A DNA stretch of 36,779 nucleotides. It comes from Gnetum montanum (Eukaryota; Streptophyta; Gnetopsida; Gnetales; Gnetaceae). Positions 1-11,138 of this stretch are shown here, one piece after another. Numbering within the stretch: the stretch's first letter is position 1; each line of letters opens with the position of its first letter. The stretch is from positions 20,302 to 57,080 of the forward strand of contig MNCI01005851.1 of the NCBI GenBank assembly GCA_015680685.1, written 5' to 3'. Position numbers and translations under genes: made by a program. The notes beneath the pieces were generated by a model, which worked only from the letters and a program-made list of their open reading frames with translations, was not told the DNA's origin and made no database searches.

Positions 1-2
1 GG

Positions 3-206
3 AAAGAAGCAGAACGGGAATTGCGGAGTCGTCTCGCCCAGTTAGCAGGTTCTATCGTTCAAAAGATCGATAGACTTCAGAGCTTGACCATTCCTGCACC
101 TAAGCTTTGGGCCTACAAGGTAGATCAGACTTCTGTCCACACAGTTTTCTTGTTGTTTTGTGCTCATTTTGTATCCAGTTGTTGGGGGGTTTTTCTCCCA
201 TTGTAA
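3..206 (+). CDS. C-terminal end of an unidentified ORF, cut by the window edge
   Basis: An open frame enters from the left edge and stops with TAA at 204-206. Its first 30 or so residues are charged and helical (KEAERELRSRLAQLAG, then QKIDRLQSL), which suits the end of a coiled coil; a hydrophobic, cysteine-containing tail follows (FLLFCAHFVSSCWGVFLPL). I do not recognise the family. A coiled-coil ORF followed by a G-run (TTGGGGGG near 182) is what the 3' end of a plant LTR retrotransposon often looks like, so this may be the tail of another element upstream. That is inference; the frame may equally be accidental. Confidence 0.25.
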   Translation, partial: KEAERELRSRLAQLAGSIVQKIDRLQSLTIPAPKLWAYKVDQTSVHTVFLLFCAHFVSSCWGVFLPL

Positions 207-566
207 CGTAATATATACACAAGCATACATCCGATCCAGCATTGAAACATAGATCTTTGATCTTTGCGACGTACACGTTTTTTTTTCTCTCCCGATTAGC
301 ATCTTTTCGACATTTTGGCGTTATCTTCGTAGCGATCCATCTACGTCGTTGTCTTCCCGTTTTACGATCTCTCGTACCAAATCATGGCATGCAAAAATCC
401 ATAATCATCATTGCTTTTACCGACCTGTAAGTCCCTGTCTGATCGACAAGACCGTTCAGGGCACCGCGGATTCATTTTTCCAGCTTAGCCCTCGTGCGGA
501 TCCGTGGTTAAAGCTGTGTACACGGAATTTCGGACGGTATTTCCAGCTGCCGACGTTTTCCGTCGT
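207..566. other. Unclassified flank left of the array
   Basis: No convincing gene. The stretch keeps many CpG dinucleotides (for example CGTCGTT, CGACGT, GCGGATCC), unlike the CpG-poor array to its right, so it has a different origin or a shorter methylation history. TA-rich sequence near 210-225 (GTAATATATACACAAGC) could be an LTR or 3'-UTR signal, but I cannot find matching ends. It ends sharply near 567, where similarity to the third ORF of elements B and C begins. Confidence 0.4.
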
Positions 567-3339
567 TACAACTAGCTTCAGGTGCATGTGGTGGTTGTGG
601 TTGTTCTGTGGCTGTTGAAACTTCTAGAGGTAACTAGAAAGCTTCCAACATAGCAATCATTTTTTCTTCTTTATTTTTGGGATCATTCACAGTCCAAGCA
701 GCTTTGCCAATGTGTGTCGGAATAGGAACATCCCATGGACATGGAGGCGTATGGAAGAGATCTTTTAAGTTGATGAACCAGGCTACAAATTGTTTTTGTT
801 CGATGTCAAATGCTCGGACTGATGGTTGCAACCATTGGTAGTCATTCATCCATTGGGCCAGGTTCTCTACAACATAGCATTATCCTTCAAAGTGGGTGCA
901 AAGAACTTTGAGTTATGCATTTGCAGTTTCTAGCTTTTCCTTTTTCTCCGTATGTGCCTTGAACTCACTCTCATATGATGAATACGAGGTGGCCACCTGC
1001 TTCTCAAGGTCTGACTATGGCCTCCCAGCTATGAGCATGGTTAGGTTTGCATAACAAAGGTTGGCTAGTTCCATGTATTCCATCATTTTTTCAATCTATA
1101 GCTCCTTGGGATGAATCTCAACCTAGCTGTAGGCGTTTAACCCATCAAAGATGGGTTGCCATACCTCATCTCCTTCCTTGAGTTATTGGAGGGCTTGATC
1201 CATCTTAGCCTTTGCAACTTGGATTTTTTATGTTAATTTCTTTTTACATCCCCACTTGGTCCCTATAGTGGTTTCTCACCCATTCAAACTTGAGGGCCTC
1301 ATTCCTCCAAGTGACGATCTCAATGGCTATCTTCTATCACAAGGCTCGGACTTCCTCCATTGAAAAATTATGATTCTTAGTAGCCAATCTCCTTACATTG
1401 GTGTTTACCCTAGCTAGCTCCTCCTACTGTTAGTGGATAAAATCCTTCATGTCTTGATTTTCGAGACAAACATTGCATAGGCAATGAACTTCAGTGATTA
1501 ATCCAACATTTTCTTGGTAAACCTCTATCAAGTTCTTGTTTAAATAATAAGAACGGGCTTCCACTGATGACTTGTTGAAGATCACCAACTCTCGCTCATA
1601 CTCAATCATTTGAAGCTTAGTTTGAAGCTATTGAAAAGCTTCATCTTTGGTGAGGTCACAATTACATATAGTCAGGTTGGCTAGTTAAGCTCTCAATTAA
1701 GCAACCTCTATAGCCAAGAATTGGTTGTTTGCCTGAGCTACTCCAAGTTTTCCCTCTATGATGAGGCACTTACCCTTTGCTAAGAGTAGCTTCGACTAGG
1801 TTACAGTGATGTTGTCTAGAAGGTCAAAGACATTTGGAAGCGATTGCCCAGTTCCCACCAGTCGGTCCAAAAATTCTTCGTGCTATGCTATACTAAGTCT
1901 ACCACTTTGAGTCCCTGTAGACATCTGCACATCTCTAAGCCCATGTATGTCTAGTACAAGTGTTGTAGATGCATTTAGAGCCATGGTGATTATATCAGCA
2001 ATTACTTCTGCTACGACTTCCTATCCTTGGTGCTATATTACTAGGATAGTTACCCCTTCACCCTACTCTAAGCGCATCAATAAGGTAGCAGCATTCCCTA
2101 AAATTTCTAGGAACAATTTTTGAGTCATCGACACAGTTACTTCCTAGGTGTTAGGGTCTACTCTTGCAGGCACTTGTGTCCACATGGCTGAAAGCATTGG
2201 CCCTACCCTCTCCAGTAGGCTCACAGATTGAGCCACTTGCTCTAGATGGCTCAAGGTAGGGTAGTACATTAAAGGGTCTCAAAAATTACTAGTTCCTGCT
2301 TGTTTCTCCTGTTGGCGTAGGTGCGTGAGCCTGACCCTATTGCTTGTGTGAATGGTGGAGGTGGTGGTTGCTCTTCCTCTATTCTTATTGTGGTGGGTGT
2401 TTTCTCTTTCATCATCTCACACAATAAGGTAATTAGAAAATGATGGAGTGTGTCATTATCATATCAGGGTATCCTTGCCCGTTTGCATAGTTTTCTGATT
2501 AGGTAGGGAAAGGGTAGAGCTTTCCTTCCATGTTCATTTTCTGTAAACCGTTTCTCAATTTCCAGGAAGAGTAATTGTGGAAGCTTGATGGGAAATTTCC
2601 CACTTAAGGTGGCACATGCATGAGCAAAGAAGGTAGTGACTTTGCTGGGTCTTATCATTGGATTTAAGTAGTAAGATGTAATTTTGGAGTAGATGCGTTC
2701 TACGGTGGTCAATGCACCAAACTCTTTGTGGTCCACCCCATAACATCTCCTAGTCCACTCTACTTTCACTTCGGGGTTTGCTTGTTTGGAAGTTTTTTCC
2801 ACATTAGCCTTGGTCTTAGGCAACCCAAGGGCTTGCACAATTGCCTCTGTGGAGTAAGATACATGAATATATTTGATTCTTACTTGAGACCTTGGTTGCC
2901 AAGTTATCTAGAAGAGATAAGTTTCCCCCAAGTACCACTCACCACTGGACATGATGATTGGCCACATGAAAGAATCCTATAGCTGAGTTTTGACTTCCTC
3001 TGGTGCACTTTCTAGGAACAATTTGAAGTTCAACTCTTGAAGGACTATTTGTTGTAGCTCTTTTGGGTTGATAGTGTCTAGGCGGGCGCTAGTCAAGGTG
3101 ACCTCAAGCCTTGGCACTCTTGCTGGAGTCTTGTCCCCATGTGACTGTTTTGTGGGGATCTCTTCTTTAGGAATCTGATGAACAAATTCCACGTCAGGTT
3201 TCTCGTAGAGAGGGCCAATTGCATGTGAGCCCTCTACATGCTCCTGAGGTTGCATGTCTTGTCCCCATCCAATTCTAGGTTGCTTCTCCCAAGGTTGTGA
3301 TGGTTCTTCCTCCCTCAGATGTGTTGGATTTAGTGCCAT
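567..3339 (-). pseudogene. Third ORF of element A (transposon-protein domain plus coiled coil), 3' truncated
   Basis: ATG at 3337-3339 (MALNPTHLREEEPSQPW). Segments at 3339-2977, 2838-2464 and 849-634 are in one frame, so about 920 codons survive without net frameshift, broken only by stops. The N-terminal ~120 residues are charged. The next part contains AIVQALGLP, then LNPMIRPSKV and LPFPYLIRKLCKRARIP, the spaced motifs of the domain annotated in plant retroelement ORFs as 'putative plant transposon protein' (Transposase_32). A PPPPP linker and a coiled-coil region (about 1000-2000) follow, ending in VNDPKNKEEKMIAMLEAF. The biochemical role of this ORF family is not known to me. The left breakpoint removes the last codons. 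Confidence 0.65.
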
Positions 3340-3470
3340 CTACAATCACAACATAACCACGAATTAAAATGTGTGCATGTTTTCCCAAAATGGCAATAAT
3401 ATACCTTCTCATGATGGCTTAGCTATGATAGTGACACGTACATGTTGTTTGATCTAAGGTGGTCATTTAA

Positions 3471-3735
3471 TTAACCCTAAGGTGCGTTAAGTTTTGATTA
3501 ATTTTAATTAACCCTAGGGTGCATTAAGTTTTGATTAATTTTGATTAACCCTAGGGTGCATTAAGTTTTGTGTTTTTGATTAACCCTAGGGTGCGTTAAA
3601 TTTTGATTAATTTTGACTAACCGTAGGGTGTGTTAAGTTTTGATGTTTTTTTATTAACCCTAGGGTGTGTTAAGTTTTGATGTTTTTTTCGTTTAACCCT
3701 AGGATGCATTAAGTTTTGATTAATTTTGATTAATT
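3471..3735. repeat. CCCTAGGG minisatellite, copy A (7 units)
   Basis: Seven imperfect units of about 27-40 bp, each with a TTAACCCTAGGGTGC core followed by RTTAAGTTTTGA and a variable filler (TTAATTTTGA or TGTTTTTGA). The core holds the palindrome CCCTAGGG. It lies about 130 bp upstream of the third-ORF start on the minus strand. In this copy it abuts a misplaced gag-start fragment. Confidence 0.9.
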
Positions 3736-3738
3736 CTG

Positions 3739-3868
3739 ATGCAAGATGAAGGTGAAGTTGGGTATATACTCATCCAGATGAGTATATATTACTTGACATT
3801 CATAGGATACTTGTGGGTTGGATTCGTCTTACCTATGAGAAGAAGACATATTAGTGGTAAACAATAAA
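3739..3868 (-). pseudogene. Duplicated gag 5' end inside element A
   Basis: This segment matches 6751-6880 of the same element (shared strings include GATGCAAGATGAAGGTGAAG and GAAGAAGACATATTAGTGG). On the minus strand it holds the gag ATG (3847-3849) and about 36 codons (MSSSHR at the start, TFILH near the end) before running into the minisatellite. Its true copy sits at 6862. It is displaced about 3 kb downstream, which points to template switching during reverse transcription or to a later rearrangement. Confidence 0.75.
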
Positions 3869-3889
3869 TTAATGATTGCAGTTATCGCT

Positions 3890-4053
3890 GTGCTAGGGAT
3901 AAGTCAAGACCTAAGTCACTTGCAGTGGATAGTGTTTGGACTTCTACCTAAATTGGGAGTGTTGGTAGTTTTTCATACACCAACTCATAAGGGGAGTAGT
4001 CAATAGGAAGTTTCTAGGTTGAGCGGTAGGCCCAGAGGGCATCGTTAAGTTTT
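3890..4053 (-). pseudogene. Integrase C-terminal fragment in element A
   Basis: The sequence from GTGCTAGGGATAAGTC to GTTTTGTGCTCC matches B at about 13597-13769 and C at about 26030-26195, the part of integrase downstream of the catalytic core. A junction of about 25 bp (4054-4078) partly matching the next integrase bases leads straight into protease sequence. RT, RNase H and the integrase core, about 2.7 kb, are missing between the two. Confidence 0.75.
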
Positions 4054-4078
4054 GTGCTCCACATATGGGTTAGGATTT

Positions 4079-6862
4079 GTCTTCACCATTATAATCGAGA
4101 AGTTCCCCTTGTAGTTATTGACACAGATCACCAAGAAATCAGTAGGGTTAGACCACCCACAAACAGTGGTCACAATATATTCCACCAATCCCAAGGGAAC
4201 AGTGATGGATTGGTTTGCCAACTCGAGCTGAATGTTGCTCTTCTTCAATAGAGGTAGGTTCTAAGTCTTGTACATATAATGTGAAATCAGGTTAACATCT
4301 GACCCCAAATATAGAAGATCTTTGCATGGCTAATTTTCTGCCACCTAAAGGTATATGAGAGGGCTTCCTAAATCAGTAAATTTCCTAGGGAGATGACTTG
4401 CCTTGATCCAGTCCATTACAACATGTGTTAGCATGATGGTTTGCATGTTGGAAGGTGTTTGCTTTGAAGGTTGCTCGAAGTATTGAGTATCAGAGGCAGT
4501 TGGAGATGTAGGGGCACTAACCGTAGATGAGTGTGAGGGTGTGTTTAGGTTATTGAGCTAGAAGAAAGAACATTTTCATGGCTTTGGTTCTGACCTGCTT
4601 GGCTGAGAAGCTGGTTGTAGATAGATGACCCTCGTGGCATTATGCTATTGTGGCTATGGAGGTATTTCTCCTTGCATGGGTGGAGCAGGAGGTAGCTGAG
4701 TTGAGGGCTGATGGATAGGTATGATCGAAGGAGGTGATGGAGGATAGTGTAGATGTGGGTTTCTCCCCTTGGGTGATGGAGATGGGGCCCAAAAGTATTC
4801 TTGAGGGTAGTAATGATTTTGAAAGGTTGCATGACTAGAAGAGTCCCATGGGGAGATTGGTTATTGAACATAGTATCCATAAGGATCTGGCTATTGGTAA
4901 GGGCACTGCTGCCTTGGGGTGGCATCGCACATGACTATGGGTGTTGCCATTACTGGTAGTTCTCATATGGTTGTGATGGAGCACCACTTGGATAATATCC
5001 CTAATGTTGCTGGAACTACTTGGAATTGCCATGGGGATAGGGTAATCTCCAAGGTGTTTGCCTTTTTGCTAAACGAGGGTTTAGAGTGTACACCCCAGAC
5101 TCCAAATGAAATACTATGGGGCAACATCCCTTAGGATGTTTGTATTAGCATATGTCACATCCATCATCCTCCTCAGTGTTCAAGTCTACAACTAGTTCTA
5201 CCAAAGTAACCTTTCCCTTACCCTTGTGGTAGCCACCTCTTTTCTCCTTCGTTGATCTCGATTAGTACTTTATTCTTTGGATTTTGCTATGATTTTTAGA
5301 AGACTTTGGAATTTTTCATCCAAAGAATCCCACATCTTGTCCACCTTGGCCAAAATTTCAGAAGTGAACTTTTGTATGGGTAAAGTATTCCTATTCATTG
5401 CTACATCCAAATATGACTTCTCTTCATCTTCACAGAATTAGATCTTCCTCTTCTGGATGGAAGGGTCCCGATTATATTCCTTTGCACTTTCACATTTCCA
5501 TAATTCTTCCTCTTCCTTGGATACCTACTTAATTAATCATTGAAGCTGATGAGCCCTTAACTCAGATAGTTTCCCTTGAGCATAAATGCCAAGGGTCCTT
5601 CTTTTTTTGAAGTGGAACCCATTTATAACATGGCGGAGCTATTCCTGTTGAGAGTAACCATGACCAAGGCATCAGTGCAACAGTGAGTAATATCTACTCA
5701 TGGCTACATCCAGGGGCTTATGGCTACCTTGTTTTCATCCCTGAATCTGTCATCTTAGATTAAACACTCTGGAGTAGGTTTGGTATTTGTCATTAAAGAG
5801 CTCCAGCATCGTAATCCATTGCTTGATTGATTGTGGTTCCAAAGATCGATACCAACTTTTTGCTTTTTTGGTGAGTGTTCAGGGGAACAACTTGAGTTTC
5901 TTCCATTCATTTTTGATATTCTACAAGGTGCAGGAATCATGAAAGGCTTGCAGGTAAGTCTGTAGATCATAGTTATATCCCCCTTCAAACCTAGAAATAT
6001 TGTTCATATTAAGGTGTTTGATCTGGCTATCTTGAAAATGCCTAGTAGGTATGTGAACTGCCTCTACTATGTTGAGCATGCTTCAAGTGGCAAGTAGTGG
6101 TTCATCATGATCATGCTCCCGATGATAGCCATGGTGTTCATGATAGTCCCTATTTCCTCTCCTCTCATGATGGTGATCCTCTCGTGACTGCTCACTTCCT
6201 CAGTCACACCATCCCCATTGGCTCCCTCGATCATCATCATCACAGTTCCTCCTATGAAGGTTGCAGTCATATTCAAAACCTAATGAAGCCAAGGTGGAAA
6301 GTGGGGAATGATGATGGCCTCGACCATCACGTCCATCTTCACCTTTGCCATGATCTTCTCTAGGAGATCCCTTAGCATCTTGGAACTCCCGGTCACTTGA
6401 ACCTCTATTCTGTATGATGGATTAGATGTTTTGATGTGGGGGTGGAGATGTAGAAGAACATGGACTATGAGGAACAGGTTCCTCATCATCGTGGTGGGTT
6501 TACAGGGACAAAGGATTACTGGATTATTTGCCCTTTTCTCGTTCATGGTGTTTGACCTACTGTAAGTCTCACCTACGCTATGCCTCATTTGGATGATAGT
6601 CTTGATAATCGTGATCCTCCATCTTGTACTTCTTCACTCGGTCCTGGATACCTAATCTAGTGAGAATTTAGAGTAGCATTTTGGGAGTCTATCGATCAGG
6701 AGGCAATATGACATTTCCCTCCATGTCCCACCATCGCATCTGCTCATCTTGATGCAAGATGAAGGTGAAGTTGGGTATATACTCATTCGGATAAGTATAT
6801 ATTACTCAACATTCTTGGGGCACTTATGGGTTGGATTTGTCTTGCCTGTGAGAAGAAGACAT
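4079..6862 (-). pseudogene. gag and protease remnant of element A
   Basis: gag starts at the ATG 6860-6862 (MSSSHRQDKS). The capsid part, about 5650-6000, carries the Retrotrans_gag pattern (NISRFEGGYNYDLQTYLQ, then KSWYRSLEPQSIKQW). A knuckle CDIC*YKHPKGC lies near 5130-5170 and a proline-rich stretch near 4700-4800. The protease part (about 4045-4330) reads DLLYLGSDVNLIS, so the catalytic DSG has become YLG, followed by KKSNIQLELANQSITVPLGL. Several in-frame stops are C-to-T type changes (CAG to TAG, CGA to TGA). The protease was already dead or decayed with the copy. Confidence 0.75.
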
Positions 6863-7005
6863 ATTAGTGGTAAACAATAAATAACTAAGTGTGCCGTACT
6901 ATTACCTAAGTCATTTAGTGTGAGTAGCTTTCGATGTTCTAGGTTTGTTCTAATGAAGTGAGTGATGATCATGCTAAGGCTAGACCATGCAAAGAAGACT
7001 AACAT

Positions 7006-7023
7006 TCCTCAGTAACGATGCCA
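7006..7023 (-). other. Primer-binding site of element A (decayed tRNA-Asp type)
   Basis: On the minus strand TGGCATCGTTACTGAGGA, one base downstream of the LTR end. The plant tRNA-Asp PBS is TGGCGCCGTTGCCGGGGA; all five differences are transitions (C to T or G to A). Confidence 0.7.
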
Positions 7024-7024
7024 A

Positions 7025-7910
7025 TGATGAGCGGCAAGGTACCCATATGCCTAACCATACGAATCATGAGTGTTCACGTGTGACCTAATCGAGTTTTGAA
7101 GACTATAGGCACTTATGTACATGGAATTCTAGCCAGCAAAACCTTAGCTTAGAATAGTTAGTTTCCTCTCAACCTCACTTGTAACATTCTTGCATGATGG
7201 TTAAGTGGGACTGAGGCATATGATTTTTATGTGTTTTCTTCTTATCTTTAAAGTCTAGTTTTTCTAGTGGAGGAAATGAGAGGCCATATAATGTTACGAT
7301 TACTCTACTCTACCACCTAACTATCCCTAGCATAAATAATCGATCTCATCCTCTATGCACATCTTGAGCATGTCCAAACCACTACTGGGTTACCAGACAT
7401 TAGGCATCACTGGGTTGCCAAGTGTCAAATATATGTTCAAGATGGTCATGCTTATGGTTCTCATAAACTATAGCAAGGACTAGAATTGTAAAGTGTAAAT
7501 CATAATAAAAGCTTCTAAAATTATTAAAATATTAAAACATTTTAACGCTTAAGTATTTTAATCCAAATGTTGCAAGGAATGTTCAAAAAGCTTGTCTTTA
7601 TTACTAGTCACACCAATGGCTCAAGTACATTAGCACTTGAATAAAGAGCCCTACACTCTTCAAACTCATACTACATGCACTTGGGAAATATTCTAACTTT
7701 CACGGAGGTAAATTGCAAGAGCTTTACTACAATTTGAATAAGATATGCCATAAATGTGGTGGGTGCATGCATATTTATAGTAGGAAATGGACTCTGTGTC
7801 AACAAGGCCATGTCAATGCTTGAAGAGATACGTCGACAAGGTCACGTTGACATAGCTATGTTAATGTCATCGATGTGGCCTAGTCGACATAGCGATTGAA
7901 TGCTTCATCA
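7025..7910 (-). repeat. LTR between elements A and B (886 bp)
   Basis: On the plus strand it begins TGATGAGCGG and ends TGCTTCATCA, so the LTR has TGATGA/TCATCA ends on the minus strand. The PBS lies immediately to its left and a G-rich PPT (minus strand) to its right, as needed for the 5' LTR of A and the 3' LTR of B. U3 holds a TATA box and repeats resembling GGTCACGTTGACATAG; most of its length is R-U5. Confidence 0.85.
7772..7780 (-). promoter_or_regulatory. LTR TATA box (A/B LTR)
   Basis: CTATAAATA on the minus strand, about 130 bp inside the U3 end; the same box is at the equivalent place in the other two LTRs. Confidence 0.6.
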
Positions 7911-7921
7911 TACCACCACGA
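7911..7921 (-). other. Polypurine tract of element B
   Basis: GTCGTGGTGGTA on the minus strand, directly before the 3' LTR start TGATGA. In C the same place reads TCGTGGGGGTA, so B has a G-to-T change in the tract. Confidence 0.6.
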
Positions 7922-8099
7922 CTAAGTAAAAACTCATCCTCGAGTTTGTTACAATTTTGAAGGTATGAAGTGATGAGAAATACATATAGCAAAACATCTC
8001 AAGATACCTATTGATGCTAATAATACACCAAGTGCCCAAGTGTATAGAAGAAATTACAAAAATGTGGTGTGTTCATGGACAACAAAATTGAACACCTTG

Positions 8100-11007
8100 A
8101 CAACAATGGATGCACAACCCTACCAAGTTGTTGAAGCTCCTGAACAAGATCATATAGTGCCTCGTAGTGGTGGTTTTGACTGGCCCTCACTAGCTTTAGG
8201 TGCATGTGGTGGTTAAGGTGGAGGTTGTGGCTATCCTATGGCTATTGCAACTTCTGGAGGTAATTCGAAAGCTTTCAACAGAGCCCTCATTTTTTTCTTT
8301 ACTTTTGGGGTCATTCACAGTCCAAGTGGCTTCGCTAATGTGTGCTAGAATAGGAACATCCCATAGACATGGAAGCGTAGGGAAGAGCTCTTTTAAGTTG
8401 ACAAACAAGGCTACAAATGTTTTTCATTCGATGTCAAACACTCAGACTGATGCTTGTAGATGTTGGTAGTCATCTATCCAATAGGCCAAGTTCTCTGCAA
8501 CAAAGCATTTCCCTTAAAAGTGGGTGTGAAGAACTTTAAGTTCTGTGATTATGATTTCCAACTATTGCTTTGTCTCCTTATATGCATTGAACTTGCCCTC
8601 ATATAAAGAATACGAGGTGGCCACCTATTTCTCGAGGTTTGGCTATGGCTTCCCAGCTGTGAGCATGGCTAGGTTTGCATAATAGAGGTTGGCTAGTTCC
8701 ATGTATTCTATCATTTCTTCAATCTATAGCTCCTTGAGACAAATCTCAACCTAGTTGTAGGTGTTTAACCAATTAAAGATGGGTTGCCACACCTCACCTC
8801 CTTCCTTGAGCTATTGGAGGGGCTTGATTCATCTTAGCCTTTGCAACTTGGATTTCTTTTTCGTTAATCTATTTTTACAGCCCCAGTTGGTCCCTGTAGT
8901 GGTTTTTCATCCTTTCAAACATGAGGGCCTCATTCTTCCAAGCGATGATCTTAATGGATGTCTTTTGTCGCAAGGCTCAAAATTCCTCTATTTACAAATT
9001 GTGATTCCTATTAGCCAATCTCCTTACATTGGTGTTTACCCTAGCCAGCTCCTCCTGATGTTGGTGGATAAAATATTTCATGTGTTGATTTTTGAGACCA
9101 ACATTGCATAGGCGATGAACTTCAATGGTGAACCCAACATTTTCTTGGAAAACCTCTATCAAGTCCTTGTTTAAATAATAAGAAGAAGCTTCCATTGAGG
9201 ACTTGTCGAGGATCACCAACTCTCGCTTGTACTCAACCATTTGAAGCTTGGTTTGAAGCTGTTGAAAAGCTTCATCTTTGGTGATGTTATGGTTAAGTAT
9301 AGTTGGGTCAGCTAGTTGGGCTCTTAATTAAGCAACCTTTGTAGCCAAGTGTTGGTTTTCTACCTGAGTTACTTCAAGTTGCCCCTATATTATGAGGCAC
9401 TTACCCCTTGCCGAGAGAAGCTTTGACTAGGTTGCAGTGATGTTGTTCGAAAGGTCAAAGACATATGGAAGAAGTTGCCCAGTTCCCACCAGTTGGTCCA
9501 ACAATTTTTCATGCTATGCTACACTGAGTCTACCATTCTTATTCCTTGCAGACGTCTACACATCTTTGAGCCCATGTACATCCGGTATAGGTGCCATAGG
9601 TGCATTGAGAGCCATGGTGATTATATCAACAACTACTTCTACCGTGGCTTCCTGTCCTTGGTGCTGCATTACCATGACAGTTGCCCCTTCACCCTCCTCT
9701 AAGTGCACTAAGAAGGTAACAACATTCATTGAAATTTTTGGGAAAAATTGTTGAGTCATTAACACAGTTACTTCCTAGGCATTAGGGTCTACTCTCGCAG
9801 GCACTTGTGTCCGCATGGCTAAAAGCATTGGTCCTACCCTCTCTAGTAGGCTCATAGATCGAGCCACTTACTCTAGATGGCTCAAGAAAGGGTAGTACAT
9901 CAAAGGGTATCTACCACCATTGGTTCCCGCCTATTGCTCCTATTGATCCAGAAGCGATTGTTGGATCTCGAGTATGTGCTCTGCAATCATGCACGAGCCT
10001 GACCTTGTTGCTTGTGTGGACCATGGAGGTGGTGGCTACTCTTCCTCTATTCTTATTGTGGAAGGTGTTTTCTCTTTCATCATCTCATGCCACAAGGCAA
10101 TTGGAGCATGATGGAGTGTGTTCTTAGCATATTGGGCTATCCTTGCCTATTTGCACAGTTTTCTGATTAGGCAGGGAAAGTGTAGAGCTCACCTTCCACG
10201 TTTGTTTCCCATGAACCATTTCTCAATTTCCAGGAAGAGTAATTGTGGAAGGTTGATGGAAAAATTTCCACTTAAGGAGACACATGCATGAGTAGAGAAG
10301 GCAATGACTTTGTTGGGTCTTACCATTGGATTTAAGTGGTAAGATACAATTTTGGAGGAGACGCATTCTATGGTGGTCAATGCATCAAACTCTTTGCGGT
10401 CCATCCCATAACATTGCCTGGTCCACTCTACTTTTACTTTGAGGTCTTCTTGTTTGAAAATTTCTACCACATCAGCCCCAGTCTCATGCAACCCAAGGGC
10501 TTGTGGAATTGCCTCTATGGAGTAAGATACATGAATATCTTTGATTCTTGCCTATAACCTCAGCTGCTGATTTGTCTAGAAGAGATAAGTTTCCCCCAAG
10601 TACTACTCACCATTGGACGTGATGATTGGCCACATGGGAGAATTTTGTAGATGAGTTTTGACTTCCTCTAGTGCACTTTCTAGGAACGGTCCAAAGTTCA
10701 ACTCTTGAAGGATTGTTCATTGTAGCTCTTTTGGCTGGATAGTGTCCAAGCAGGCCCTGGTCAAGGTGACCTCAAGCCTTAGCACTCTTGCTAGAGTCTT
10801 GTCCCCATATGACTGTTCTGTGGGGACCTTTTCTTCAAGAATCTGACGAACAAGTTCCACGTCAGGTTCCTCATGGAGAGGGCCAATTTCATGTGAGTCC
10901 TCTGCATGCTCCTAAGGTTGTGTGCCTCATCCCCATCTAGTTCTAGGTTGCTTCTCCCGAGGTTGTGATGGTCCTTCCTCCCTCGAACATCTTGGTTTCA
11001 GTGCCAT
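8100..11007 (-). pseudogene. Third ORF of element B (transposon-protein domain plus coiled coil)
   Basis: ATG at 11005-11007 (MALKPRCSREEGPSQPREK). The open segments 10491-10189, 9765-9556 and 9240-8992 share its frame, so about 670 codons lie in one frame with scattered stops; a frameshift falls between 8990 and 8410. Domains in order: charged N-terminus (1-120); a domain with IHVSYSIEAIPQALGL, GMDRKEFDALTTIE, LNPMVRPNKV and LPQLLFLEIEKWF (about 135-275), matching the plant 'transposon protein' motif spacing; an acidic/proline linker; a long coiled coil (KDEAFQQLQTKLQMVEYKRE, then HQHQEELARVNTNVRRL); and a tail with WDVPI and VNDPKSKEK. No signal peptide or membrane segment is visible, so it does not look like an envelope protein. 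The exact stop is unclear. Confidence 0.65.
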
Positions 11008-11138
11008 CTGCAATTACAAAATAACCACGAATTAAAATGTATGCGTGTTTCCCCAGAATGGCAATAAGATACATTCTCATGGTGGATTGGCTATGACACT
11101 GACACATACATGTTGTTTGATCTAAGGTGGTGGTTTGA

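Larger units (their letters stand above)
567..7910 (-). mobile_element. Element A: truncated, internally rearranged gypsy copy
   Basis: Read on the minus strand it has a 5' LTR (7910-7025), PBS, gag and protease (6862 to about 4080), then a deletion of all RT, RNase H and most integrase. The order is then scrambled: a 164-bp piece matching the integrase end of B (3890-4053), a 130-bp second copy of the gag start (3739-3868), the minisatellite (3735-3471) and the third ORF (3339 to 567). It lacks a 3' LTR and PPT and the roughly 2 kb spacer found in B and C. It cannot be autonomous. Confidence 0.8.

Noticed and set aside
3471-3735. Interstitial telomere repeat
   Set aside because: The plant telomere unit is TTTAGGG; here the core is CCCTAGGG within 27-40 bp units, and it recurs inside each element.
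8100-11007. Envelope-like gene, as in some Athila elements
   Set aside because: No signal peptide or membrane segment; the frame holds a transposon-protein domain and a coiled coil.
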